From an uncultured Bacilli bacterium (GTDB lineage: Bacteria > Bacillota_I > Bacilli_A > RF39 > UBA660): a stretch of 44,088 nucleotides of DNA. The notes below the pieces were generated by a model. The model saw nothing but the letters and a program-made list of their open reading frames with translations, was not told the origin of the DNA and did not search any database. Positions within the stretch are counted from its first letter, which is position 1, and each line of letters starts with the position of its first letter. The stretch is taken from the NCBI GenBank assembly GCA_947624045.1, contig CANQIL010000010.1, positions 1 through 44,088 of the forward strand. Reading direction: 5' to 3'. Below are positions 8,828 through 15,780 of this stretch, piece by piece. The translations under genes and the position numbers were made by a program.

Positions 8828-10105
8828 CTAAAGCTTATTTTCATTTAAGCAAAATATAGCATATATTGGTATGTAGCGAACATCTTTTTTAGTTGAAAAA
8901 TTGTTTTCAGTAACACGATAGGCTTGTTTAACAGTAAATCTTTTCATAAAAACAGATAAAGCTTTGGCTTTTGACATAGATTTGGTGGCAATTTCTATAG
9001 GAATGATTTGGCCTAAGCGATTTTGTAAGACGAAATTTACTTCAGCTTTGCCATCTGACTGATAGTAATAAAGGGAATATTCACTCTCAACTAAAGTTTT
9101 AGCAATGTGATTTTCATATAGGGTTTCTTTTATTTTTTCATCTAAAAATAATTGCTTACTGTTAAGATGAAGCATTGTAAATAATATGCCATCATCAGGT
9201 AGGTATAGTTTAAAACTATCTTTTTCACGACAACTGCTTAATGGTGATTTAACGGTTTTTATTTTGTAACTACGATAGACAAGTTGATTGTTGACTAGGT
9301 AATTAATTGCACTTTCGTACTCTTTAGCTCTTTTACCTGAGCCCATAACACCATATTGGAACTTTTTGTTGTCCTTTTGTAATTGTAGTGGAAGACTGTT
9401 AAAGACTTCAATGCCTCTTGGAATATCGATTAGGGTTTTGTTAAGAGCTATTTCTTTTTTGTAAATATCTAATATTTTTTGTTTAATAGCATCGATTTCA
9501 TAAAAGCTTTTACCGGAAAGATTAGCCATAACTACTTCAGGAAGACCGCCTGTTGTTAGGTATTCTTGAAATCTATCTAAGGCAACTTTGTGGAAAGGAC
9601 AGGTTTTGTGTTTGAAAAAGGAATCTTTAATTAAATCAGCTAGGCTTCTTTCGTCATGAGCCCAAAGATATTCTTCAAAATCCATTTCATACATGCTTTT
9701 GAATTGCAACTCTTCACCTTTAAATTCCGTTAATTTTTCTTTTTTTGAGGTAATAGCGATTATGTGATACTTACTATGCTCACTACCAAAAAGCTTTAGG
9801 CCTTTGGCTATTTTATTGTCAAGCAAATTATCAAAGACTATTAATGTATCTTCTTTAAGTATTGTTTCACCGGCTAGTAAAGATAAATTTACGATAAGCT
9901 TGTCAGTTGATTTTTCTTTGGAAAATAAATCGGTTAGTTGCTTGTTGTTTTCAGTATTGAAATAGACGACGTTTTTATATTCTTTTTTGCCATAAGCTAA
10001 TATGGTAAAAGTTTTACCTATTTGTTTAGCTCCGTAGATGATTAGTGGTTTTCTGATAATATCTTTTTGCCACTTCTGAAGAAAATTTTCAATCTTACGT
10101 TCCAT
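8828..10105 (-). CDS. AAA-family ATPase with C-terminal DUF4143-like domain
   Basis: The N-terminal half is a P-loop ATPase: Walker A IYGAKQIGKTFT near residue 25-36, Walker B DTLIVFDN near residue 85-92, and the typical FEEYLWAH segment near 145. The C-terminal third (from about residue 270) resembles the DUF4143 domain of this large bacterial family, including the nuclease-like stretch LYYYQSDGKAEVNFVLQN and IPIEIA. The 425-residue length is typical. The family has no settled function. An AGGAGGG ribosome site and a strong promoter precede it. It is transcribed toward gpmI and may be cotranscribed with it. Confidence 0.85.
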   Translation of the reverse strand: MERKIENFLQKWQKDIIRKPLIIYGAKQIGKTFTILAYGKKEYKNVVYFNTENNKQLTDLFSKEKSTDKLIVNLSLLAGETILKEDTLIVFDNLLDNKIAKGLKLFGSEHSKYHIIAITSKKEKLTEFKGEELQFKSMYEMDFEEYLWAHDERSLADLIKDSFFKHKTCPFHKVALDRFQEYLTTGGLPEVVMANLSGKSFYEIDAIKQKILDIYKKEIALNKTLIDIPRGIEVFNSLPLQLQKDNKKFQYGVMGSGKRAKEYESAINYLVNNQLVYRSYKIKTVKSPLSSCREKDSFKLYLPDDGILFTMLHLNSKQLFLDEKIKETLYENHIAKTLVESEYSLYYYQSDGKAEVNFVLQNRLGQIIPIEIATKSMSKAKALSVFMKRFTVKQAYRVTENNFSTKKDVRYIPIYAIFCLNENKL

Positions 10106-10138
10106 TTACTGTTCCCTCCTAACATATTTTATAAATTA

Positions 10139-10167
10139 AGTATACTTTTTTCTTGAAGATATGTCAA
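10139..10167 (-). promoter_or_regulatory. Promoter of the AAA/DUF4143 ATPase gene
   Basis: Minus-strand -35 TTGACA (10162-10167), a 17-base spacer and -10 TATACT (10139-10144) form a near-consensus promoter 34 bases before the ATPase ATG. Confidence 0.75.
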
Positions 10168-10236
10168 GTGAGAGATTGATAAAATATTTTGTTGTTTTTA
10201 AAAACAATTCAATATAATATTTAGTACAAAAAAGTC

Positions 10237-10265
10237 TTGCGTAATAACTGTGTAATTGGTATAAT
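10237..10265 (+). promoter_or_regulatory. Promoter of the putative type I toxin mRNA
   Basis: Plus-strand -35 TTGCGT (10237-10242), a 17-base spacer and a perfect -10 TATAAT (10260-10265). Transcription would begin near 10272, about 60 bases before the small open reading frame at 10333. A perfect 16-base palindrome (10192-10207) lies upstream and could be an operator. Confidence 0.7.
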
Positions 10266-10297
10266 TTTTATTGGGAAAACTTAATTGTTGAGTGCTT

Positions 10298-10324
10298 GCC
10301 TACTTTTTCTAGAAAAAGGGAGGC
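10298..10324 (+). promoter_or_regulatory. Hairpin that covers the toxin ribosome site
   Basis: The palindrome CTTTTTCTAGAAAAAG (10303-10318) is extended by GCCT (10298-10301) pairing with AGGC (10321-10324). The GGGAGG ribosome site (10318-10323) is inside the stem, so translation should be blocked until the stem is opened. This arrangement is well known in Fst and other type I toxin mRNAs. Confidence 0.7.
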
Positions 10325-10332
10325 ATGATATT

Positions 10333-10422
10333 ATGAGAAAAACAGATTTTTTAATCATGTTTCTATTAATAATTATAATTTTATTAATAGTATCATTAAT
10401 AATATTAATGATGAAAATATAA
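10333..10422 (+). CDS. 29-residue hydrophobic peptide, putative type I toxin
   Basis: The frame encodes a 29-residue peptide starting MRKTDFL and ending LMMKI. Residues 6 to 27 are almost all Leu, Ile, Met, Phe and Val, so it is a single membrane helix with charged ends (MRKTD and MMKI). GGGAGG lies nine bases before the ATG. It is flanked by a strong promoter, a hairpin over the ribosome site, 5'-3' complementary segments and a convergent antisense transcript, all features of type I toxin-antitoxin loci. The peptide does not look like Fst, TxpA/BsrG or holin-like toxins as I know them, so the toxin role is inferred from gene architecture. It is too short to be called by most gene finders. 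Confidence 0.65.
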   Translation: MRKTDFLIMFLLIIIILLIVSLIILMMKI

Positions 10423-10536
10423 TAAAAACAGCACTCAATCTAGCATAGATTAAGTGCTTTACCAACATAACAAGGTAAGTGCTCAACTATCGAAAATTGA
10501 GTCTTCCCTTTTTTATTTTATGCAAGTTTCCTTGAC
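10418..10536 (-). ncRNA. Putative antisense RNA antitoxin
   Basis: A transcript of about 120 bases is predicted from the promoter at 10543-10571. It ends at the hairpin AGCACT-AATCTA / TAGATT-AGTGCT (10430-10458), followed by GTTTTTATTATATTTT on the minus strand. It runs opposite to the toxin mRNA and is complementary to its 3' region. That region contains AGCACTCAA and GGTAAGTGCTCAA, the two segments the toxin mRNA can also pair with its own 5' end. The antisense RNA would therefore compete with the mRNA's internal pairing. No expression evidence is available. Confidence 0.6.
10482..10519 (+). terminator. Putative terminator of the toxin mRNA
   Basis: CTCAA (10482-10486) pairs with TTGAG (10497-10501), followed by TCTTCCC and then a run TTTTTTATTTTA. 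The stem is short, so this is a weak call. It would place the mRNA 3' end beyond both internal complementary segments. Confidence 0.4.
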
Positions 10537-10542
10537 GTATTC

Positions 10543-10571
10543 ACTATAACATATAAATAGTTATTTGACAA
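10543..10571 (-). promoter_or_regulatory. Promoter of the antisense RNA
   Basis: Minus-strand -35 TTGTCA (10566-10571), a 17-base spacer and -10 TATAGT (10543-10548). It faces the toxin promoter, and the region between them contains only the toxin locus. Confidence 0.65.
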
Positions 10572-10611
10572 GTATGTTTTCGCTTTTTTGTACAAAAGAT
10601 GTTACTTCAAA

Positions 10612-10739
10612 TTTGACAATTTGTATTGACTTAAAAGACTTTAATAATTATAAATTATTCTTAAGAGTTTTCAAAACTCAACAAGCAAAATACGCGCATT
10701 TATTTGATACATAAAGTTTTGCACATTTTTACTGTCAAA
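10612..10739 (+). mobile_element. MITE-like repeat, left copy
   Basis: This 128-bp unit begins TTTGACA and ends TGTCAAA. It aligns along its whole length with 12281-12408, at roughly 70% identity and equal length; shared blocks include a CAACAA-CAAAATA segment and TTTTTACTGTCAAACT. The terminal TTTGACA is also the core of the inverted ends of the elements at 27086 and 43356, so they may belong to one superfamily. It contains no open reading frame. It lies directly downstream of the two-gene cassette on the minus strand. Confidence 0.55.
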
Positions 10740-10754
10740 CTTTAGTTAATCGTA

Positions 10755-11552
10755 TTATTTTGTCTTTCCGTCTAATCCTAATTCTGACTTATAAGGATTT
10801 TTGTCCCAAGAGCTAAATGTTCCGTGTATATCAAGTTTTCCTTCTTCTTCTAAGTAATCATAATTATTTGTAATGCAATCTTTAAACATATCCCAATCAA
10901 CTTCAGTATCTTTACTAGCAAATTTCACACTTGAATCACGTCCATCATACATATCTCTATGTAAGTCATCTAATGGATATCCATATTCATCAACAAGCAG
11001 TAATTTAGCTGTGTAATTAACAAGTTCTTCTTCTAATTTCGCATAACATTCAATTGTTCTTTTTTCTAGTGGTGTCATCTTTGAAAATTTATCAGCAACT
11101 TGTCTATATCTCAGTAATGCAAAATCAACAATTTTCCCATCAGTTTCAAACATTAATTCTTGTCCATTATATACTTTCTTAAATATACCTAGTAATTCTT
11201 GATATGAAGAATAATAACTTTTTTGGCCAGTCATTTTGGCCTTTAAATCATGAATATAAGCGTATCTTTCATTTGGACTAGTTGGAACATTTGCTTTTAA
11301 AAGTAAATCATCAATAATATCAGTTATAATTTTAAGTACCCGAATGGCTGGTACTCTTTTTTGATTAGGATGTTCTTCATCCCAAACTCCTCTTCTTACT
11401 TGTGTTTCTTCAACAAAGCCATAATCATCAATCTTAATTCTTGATATCAAGAAATCTTTGCCAATATCATAATCAAAACGATTGTTAGTTATTAAATAAT
11501 CAAATACTTCCATATATGTTTGTATGGCAATATTATACTTAACTTTTTCCAT
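10755..11552 (-). CDS. Hypothetical protein, second gene of the MITE-flanked cassette
   Basis: I do not recognise this 265-residue protein. It is soluble, with many charged residues and no signal peptide or membrane segment. Visible stretches include KVKYNIAIQTYMEVFDYLI at the start, a basic/acidic middle, and an acidic segment DTEVDWDMFKDC followed by a C-terminal GTFSSWDKNPYKSELG. It follows the companion gene by nine bases, with an AGGAG-type site before its ATG, so the two are one transcript. Both lie between two related 128-bp repeats, which suggests that they moved as a unit. No function should be assigned. Confidence 0.8.
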   Translation of the reverse strand: MEKVKYNIAIQTYMEVFDYLITNNRFDYDIGKDFLISRIKIDDYGFVEETQVRRGVWDEEHPNQKRVPAIRVLKIITDIIDDLLLKANVPTSPNERYAYIHDLKAKMTGQKSYYSSYQELLGIFKKVYNGQELMFETDGKIVDFALLRYRQVADKFSKMTPLEKRTIECYAKLEEELVNYTAKLLLVDEYGYPLDDLHRDMYDGRDSSVKFASKDTEVDWDMFKDCITNNYDYLEEEGKLDIHGTFSSWDKNPYKSELGLDGKTK

Positions 11553-11561
11553 AAAGCACTC

Positions 11562-12218
11562 CTATCTATTTGGAAAACCTGGCTTATCATGTTTTTCTTC
11601 TACTTCTTCTAGTTGTTCAATCATAACTTCATATGTTCCCATAGGAAGTTTAGGTTTTATTTTTTCAATTTCTTGAATAATACTTGTCAATTCTTGAACT
11701 TTTTCTCTTGATTCTTTAATTCTTTCTCTATATCTTTCTACTCTTATTGGATAATCATCACTTTGTAACATAGGTGGGATAAATTCAATCTCAGTGTTGC
11801 CTATCATTTTTGTTAATCTACGATGAGATTGTAAATATTCTAATTCTTCATCAGTTAAAAAGGTAGGTGTTGCTTGAATTAAATATTCATTTGGAGATGT
11901 ATTAAATAAATTTCCATCAGTTAATTCACCATAATATATTTCACCAGTACTAGATTTATGATGTGGGTGTTTAAAGGCAAGTGCTACTTTTCTTTTAAAT
12001 CTATCAGTAACCGTAAAATCGCCTTTTGGAGTTCCATCTTGTTCAAACAAATCTCTTAAATAGAATGGGGCTTTTTTTATTGATAAAGATAACTTAGGGG
12101 CATCTTCAATAATTTGCGTTTTCTTTTCAAGTAGTTGGTCTTGAACTTTTTTAGCATCTTGTTTTGTTCGCATTGATGGTTTCGTTTTTGTTTCAAATTC
12201 ATCATTTTCATTCATCAT
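11562..12218 (-). CDS. Hypothetical protein, first gene of the MITE-flanked cassette
   Basis: This 218-residue protein is not recognised. A basic N-terminus (KTKPSMRTKQDAKKVQDQ) is followed by a region with KAPFYLRDLFEQDG and HPHHKSSTGEIYYGELTDGN, and the C-terminal third is a charged likely coiled coil (about 155-200) with RVERYRERIKESREK. I start at ATG 12218 because AAGGA lies seven bases before it; a longer in-frame ATG at 12248 overlaps the likely -10 (TATACT) and has no ribosome site. It is cotranscribed with the following 265-residue gene. The pair may act together, for example as a DNA- or nucleoprotein-associated module, but that is only a guess. Confidence 0.78.
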   Translation of the reverse strand: MMNENDEFETKTKPSMRTKQDAKKVQDQLLEKKTQIIEDAPKLSLSIKKAPFYLRDLFEQDGTPKGDFTVTDRFKRKVALAFKHPHHKSSTGEIYYGELTDGNLFNTSPNEYLIQATPTFLTDEELEYLQSHRRLTKMIGNTEIEFIPPMLQSDDYPIRVERYRERIKESREKVQELTSIIQEIEKIKPKLPMGTYEVMIEQLEEVEEKHDKPGFPNR

Positions 12219-12275
12219 TTTCACATCCTTATATAATAAGTATAGCATATTTTTTTGATTATTTTTTATATTAGG

Positions 12276-12413
12276 CTAGATTTGACACTTTCTATAAATT
12301 CAAAATCATCTTTAGGATGATAATTTATTTTAGAAAATTCCTAAACACAACAAACAAAATATGAGCATTCTTTTGATATGTAAGGCTTGACGCATTTTTA
12401 CTGTCAAACTCTA
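12276..12413 (+). mobile_element. MITE-like repeat, right copy
   Basis: This copy has imperfect inverted ends CTAGATTTGACA and TGTCAAACTCTAG. The 128 bases from TTTGACA (12281) to TGTCAAA (12408) align end to end with 10612-10739 in the same orientation. The start GATTTGACACTTT and the end ACTGTCAAACTC are very close to the two ends of the elements at 27086 and 43356. No coding potential is seen. Confidence 0.6.
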
Positions 12414-12427
12414 GGTAAAAAATGCAC

Positions 12428-12450
12428 AAAAAAAAGACTTTTTAGTCTTT
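12428..12450 (-). terminator. spo0A terminator
   Basis: On the minus strand, AAAGACT-AAAA-AGTCTTT is followed by a run of T residues directly after the spo0A stop codon. It is a standard Rho-independent terminator. Confidence 0.85.
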
Positions 12451-12452
12451 AA

Positions 12453-13229
12453 TTAAACTGATAATAATGGTCTATTATATTCAAGACGAAGTTTATCAGC
12501 GATAGTTACTATAAATTCTGAATTAGTAGGCTTAGCTTTGTCTATATCTACACTATGTCCAAAAATGTCTTCCATTAATTGCCAATTTCCACGATTCCAA
12601 CTAACTTCAATAGCATGTCGGATAGCTCTTTCAACTCGTGATACGGTTGTTGAATACTTTTTTGCTATTTCAGGGTATAGTTCTTTAGTAATACCACCTA
12701 CAATTTCAGGATTCTGGTAAACTAAAGAAATTCCTTCTCTAATGTATTGGTATCCTTTAATGTGCGAGGGAACACCTAGTTCATGTAAAGTTTTTGTAAT
12801 AGAAATTTGCAAATTATTGTGGAATAAATCGATTGATTCACCACCAAAACTATCTTTGGACATAACTGTTGCGATTTTCTTTTCTAAATCAGATAGCTCA
12901 AATGGCTTTAACATAAAATAGCTAACGCCCATTTCAGCAACTTTTCTAATCACATCTTGCGTATTATAAGAAGTTAGGACAATGACCTTTTTATCGATTT
13001 TCTTTTCATTAAGATACTCAAGAATGCTAATGCCATCTTTACCAGGCATTATTAAATCTAAAATAATTAAGTCAAAGTCATTTTGCTTACTATCGATAAG
13101 CCTTATCCCTTCGTTTCCATCATTTGCCTCAAAATCAATAGATATATCAGCATTATTTTTAAAATACTCCTTAATCATCATGATTAAATTCTTGTTGTCA
13201 TCAATAACTAAAACTCTTGTCTTTTTCAT
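12453..13229 (-). CDS. spo0A: Spo0A, response-regulator master regulator of sporulation
   Basis: Spo0A is a phosphorylated transcription factor that starts sporulation and other late-growth programmes. The receiver domain (residues 1-120) has the acidic pocket VLVIDDN, the phosphoacceptor in [14 protein letters not shown], the Thr/Ser in KVIVLTSY and the Lys in YFMLKPF. The DNA-binding domain is unmistakable: [17 protein letters not shown] and the recognition helix [21 protein letters not shown]-like segment. The 258 residues are normal. It is usually next to spoIVB, which is missing here, so the neighbourhood is rearranged. An octamer matching its own binding-site core lies upstream at 13313-13320. 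Confidence 0.96.
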   Translation of the reverse strand: MKKTRVLVIDDNKNLIMMIKEYFKNNADISIDFEANDGNEGIRLIDSKQNDFDLIILDLIMPGKDGISILEYLNEKKIDKKVIVLTSYNTQDVIRKVAEMGVSYFMLKPFELSDLEKKIATVMSKDSFGGESIDLFHNNLQISITKTLHELGVPSHIKGYQYIREGISLVYQNPEIVGGITKELYPEIAKKYSTTVSRVERAIRHAIEVSWNRGNWQLMEDIFGHSVDIDKAKPTNSEFIVTIADKLRLEYNRPLLSV

Positions 13230-13296
13230 TTTTCTCCTCTCTATCTAACTACCACGCAAGTATAATTATAACCTAGAATTCGATAATTTCATAGAG

Positions 13297-13343
13297 AAAA
13301 AAATGACAAGTTTTGTCGAATGTGTCTAATTTGTCATTTTTTT
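13297..13343 (-). terminator. tpiA terminator upstream of spo0A
   Basis: AAAAAAATGACA pairs with TGTCATTTTTTT across a loop of 23 bases. The tpiA stop codon lies inside the loop-proximal part. It should end the glycolytic transcript and insulate spo0A. The loop holds the 0A-box-like octamer. Confidence 0.65.
13313..13320 (+). promoter_or_regulatory. 0A-box-like site upstream of spo0A
   Basis: TTGTCGAA matches the core of the Spo0A-binding site (TGNCGAA). It lies 84 bases before the spo0A ATG, in front of a TATAAT-type -10 near 13261. The same octamer occurs in the ftsE promoter. One match this short can arise by chance. Confidence 0.45.
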
Positions 13344-14021
13344 AAGGAAATTTTTTAAATTTTCGACTTTTAAACTGATTCCTCCGAGTAAATAGCCATC
13401 AATTAATGGGCATTGTTGTAGGGTTGTGACTGTTTCTTCTGTAACACTGCCACCATATAATAAAGTATTAGTTGGGAAAATATTTTTTATTATTTGTAGG
13501 ACTTCGGTAATTTCAGTTGGTGTAGGGATATTACCTGTTCCAATGGACCAAATGGGCTCATAGGCAATAATGAGCTTTAACTTTTCAGAATCTGACAAAT
13601 CTTGTATTGCTCCTAATATTTCTTTTTCAATTATGTCTTTCGTTTTATTTAAGGCTTTTTCCTCTTTTGATTCACCTACGCAAAGGATGGGGATAATATC
13701 ATATTTTAAAAGCTCTTTTATTTTTTTATTAGTTTCTTCATAAGTCTCATGTTGATACGTACGTCTTTCACTATGACCGACAAGGCAATATTTTACATTG
13801 AATGAGCTTAATTGAGAGGCAGCTACCTCACCGGTATAAGCTCCCATTTCCGTAGTACTAACATTTTGAGCACCAAGAGATGCATTTTGTAAATTAAAGT
13901 TAGCTAAATGAGTATAACTTGGACAAAGGACAAACTCTTCATCTATAGTAGCAATTTTCTCTTGATAAGATAAAAATTCATCTTTGGTTAAATTACATTT
14001 ATTATTTAATACTATTAACAT
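13326..14021 (-). CDS. tpiA: Triosephosphate isomerase
   Basis: TpiA interconverts dihydroxyacetone phosphate and glyceraldehyde 3-phosphate. The 231 residues are slightly short of the usual 245-255. The active site is complete: Asn and Lys in LNNKCN (where most enzymes have NWK), His in VGHSERR, Glu in IAYEPIWSIGTG, and the phosphate-binding loops YGGSV and LLGGISLK. It ends the cluster pgk-GNAT-GT4-tpiA and is followed by a terminator. The atypical first motif deserves note but both catalytic residues are present. Confidence 0.95.
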   Translation of the reverse strand: MLIVLNNKCNLTKDEFLSYQEKIATIDEEFVLCPSYTHLANFNLQNASLGAQNVSTTEMGAYTGEVAASQLSSFNVKYCLVGHSERRTYQHETYEETNKKIKELLKYDIIPILCVGESKEEKALNKTKDIIEKEILGAIQDLSDSEKLKLIIAYEPIWSIGTGNIPTPTEITEVLQIIKNIFPTNTLLYGGSVTEETVTTLQQCPLIDGYLLGGISLKVENLKNFLKKMTN

Positions 14022-14043
14022 TAACTATCTCCTTTTAATTATT

Positions 14044-15276
14044 TTAATTGTTTCCTTTAATTTTTTGGGCTATTTTTGAGAAGATGCCAAATCTAAATTC
14101 GTGTTTTTTTGTTTCAATAGCTCGTTTATATACTTCCAAGACTTGCTGTGAATAAAAACTAGCACTATATTGTAGAGAAGCTATGTGGGCTTGATTGTTT
14201 AATTTTTGGAGTAAGCCTTTTTCTGTCATTAAGCGAATTATACAGTTAGTAAGTTCTTCTTTAGTGTTGAAAAAAAGGCCATTTAACTCGGATGTAACCA
14301 TACTGTGAAAAGCTTCATCATTAATGCAGACTGGGGTCGTGCCTGATGCCATTGCTTCAATTACAGTAAGACCTTGCGTTTCTGTGATAGAAGCTGTTAC
14401 AAACACATCAGAAATATGGTAGTAATAAGGCATTTCTTCCCATTTAGCTTTACCTATGAAAAGACAGTTTTTTTCTATGCCTAAGGTAGAAGCGTATTGC
14501 TCATACTTTTCTTTGTCAGGTCCATCACCTACGATTAATAGCTTTATATTTTTATTTTTAGCCATAAGCATTTTTTCTGCTTCAAGTAGAAATTCAACAT
14601 TTTTTTCTTCAGCTAGACGGCCAACAAAAATTAAAACAAAATCCTTTTTAGATAATTTCAAGTGCTTTTTTAAATTTAGTAAATCTTTAGGATTTATGTT
14701 TTCTTTAAAGAAGCGTTCGACTTCAATGCCAGTTGGGATGATGTTTATATTTTTCTTAAAATCATATTTTTCCTTAAATAGCTTATAGGTTTTGGTAGTT
14801 GGTACGATGAGTTCGGTAGCTGTAGTTTCACAGTAAAACTTAGTAAAATACTCAACAAGCTTTTTACTTGATTTCTTAAAGTAACCTTTCGTTATATAGT
14901 GAATGTAGTCTTCATACATAGTGTGATAAGTATGAACTAAAGGAATATTATATTGCTTAGCTATGATACGAGCAAAGGTCCCAATAGCAAACTCGGTTTG
15001 GGAATGAATGACATCTAGTTTCCAAGATTTTATCTTTTTAACGGCTTGGATAGGATAGACACTTGTAAGTCTGGAGTCATATATACCCGTTTTAACGCCA
15101 GGTATTCTAAGGACGTGGTCTTTTTCATCATATTCATATTTAAAACTTTCTAAGTTAGCTGTGACTACATAGACTTCGTGGCCTAGTTTCTCTAGACCTT
15201 TTTTAAGCATTAATTCGCTTGTTACTAAACCACTAATGTAAGGTGTATAAGTTTCTGTAAAAATACCAATACGCAT
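14044..15276 (-). CDS. GT4-family glycosyltransferase, probable diacylglycerol glucosyltransferase type
   Basis: The 410-residue protein is a GT-B glycosyltransferase of family 4. It starts MRIGIFTETYTPYISGL, has the HSQTEFAIGTFAR and HTYHTMYEDYIHY segments typical of 1,2-diacylglycerol 3-glucosyltransferases, then IIPTGIEVERF, VGRLAEEKN and the nucleotide-binding SITETQGLTVIEAMASG. The C-terminus is basic and amphipathic (KKHEFRFGIFSKIAQKIKG), suitable for membrane binding. In wall-less relatives such enzymes make glucolipids for membrane curvature. Here it lies inside the glycolytic cluster between pgk and tpiA, with spacers of about 20 bases on each side. The lipid acceptor is inferred. 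Confidence 0.85.
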   Translation of the reverse strand: MRIGIFTETYTPYISGLVTSELMLKKGLEKLGHEVYVVTANLESFKYEYDEKDHVLRIPGVKTGIYDSRLTSVYPIQAVKKIKSWKLDVIHSQTEFAIGTFARIIAKQYNIPLVHTYHTMYEDYIHYITKGYFKKSSKKLVEYFTKFYCETTATELIVPTTKTYKLFKEKYDFKKNINIIPTGIEVERFFKENINPKDLLNLKKHLKLSKKDFVLIFVGRLAEEKNVEFLLEAEKMLMAKNKNIKLLIVGDGPDKEKYEQYASTLGIEKNCLFIGKAKWEEMPYYYHISDVFVTASITETQGLTVIEAMASGTTPVCINDEAFHSMVTSELNGLFFNTKEELTNCIIRLMTEKGLLQKLNNQAHIASLQYSASFYSQQVLEVYKRAIETKKHEFRFGIFSKIAQKIKGNN

Positions 15277-15294
15277 AAAATCACCTTCTTTATT

Positions 15295-15768
15295 TTACAA
15301 AATGCTCTTTTCCTTTAGATATGTGGCAAAGCCATTGACATCACCTAGATTTTCATAGTTATTAGCTTCAAGTATTTGTTGAAAATTAGTATCATCCTTG
15401 GCTAGAATTATAAATACTTCTTGCATATTTAAAGTGTTAAGAGCATAATCCGTTACTAGAGTAAGAAGTTGTCTAGTCTTAGCTTTCTTTTGAAGTTCTG
15501 AAAAAGAGATAGTGCATTTTTTGATATCTTTTTTTCCTTCGAGAAAACAACAGTCCTTTATAAAATTGCCATCTTTAATGTAAATGCTTTGGATAATGTC
15601 GTTTTCTTCGGTAAGACTTTTTTCGTATTCTTCTTTAGTTTTAGCTTCTTTAATAGAGTTTAAAAAAGGCAGTATTTTTGAATGAAGATTATTTGTTTTT
15701 TCATACTCTTTTAATAAATTTAGCTCGTCTTCGTTAAAAGGATTAGCAATACAAATTTTTTTTGGCAA
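15295..15768 (-). CDS. Hypothetical protein, GNAT-like fold
   Basis: This 157-residue protein is not firmly recognised. The C-terminal half has the pattern of a GNAT acetyltransferase (TRQLLTLVTDYALNTLNMQE followed by VFIILAKDDTNFQQILEANNY and a final GFATYLKEK), but the acetyl-CoA loop Q/RxxGxG/A is not evident. It may be degenerate or non-catalytic. It lies 12 bases after pgk and 18 before the glycosyltransferase, so it is in the same transcript. Confidence 0.7.
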   Translation of the reverse strand: MPKKICIANPFNEDELNLLKEYEKTNNLHSKILPFLNSIKEAKTKEEYEKSLTEENDIIQSIYIKDGNFIKDCCFLEGKKDIKKCTISFSELQKKAKTRQLLTLVTDYALNTLNMQEVFIILAKDDTNFQQILEANNYENLGDVNGFATYLKEKSIL

Positions 15769-15780
15769 AATACCTCACCC

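Noticed and set aside
10612-12413. Composite transposon or prophage at the unknown cassette
   Set aside because: No transposase or integrase gene is present, and the repeats are too short and diverged to prove mobility.
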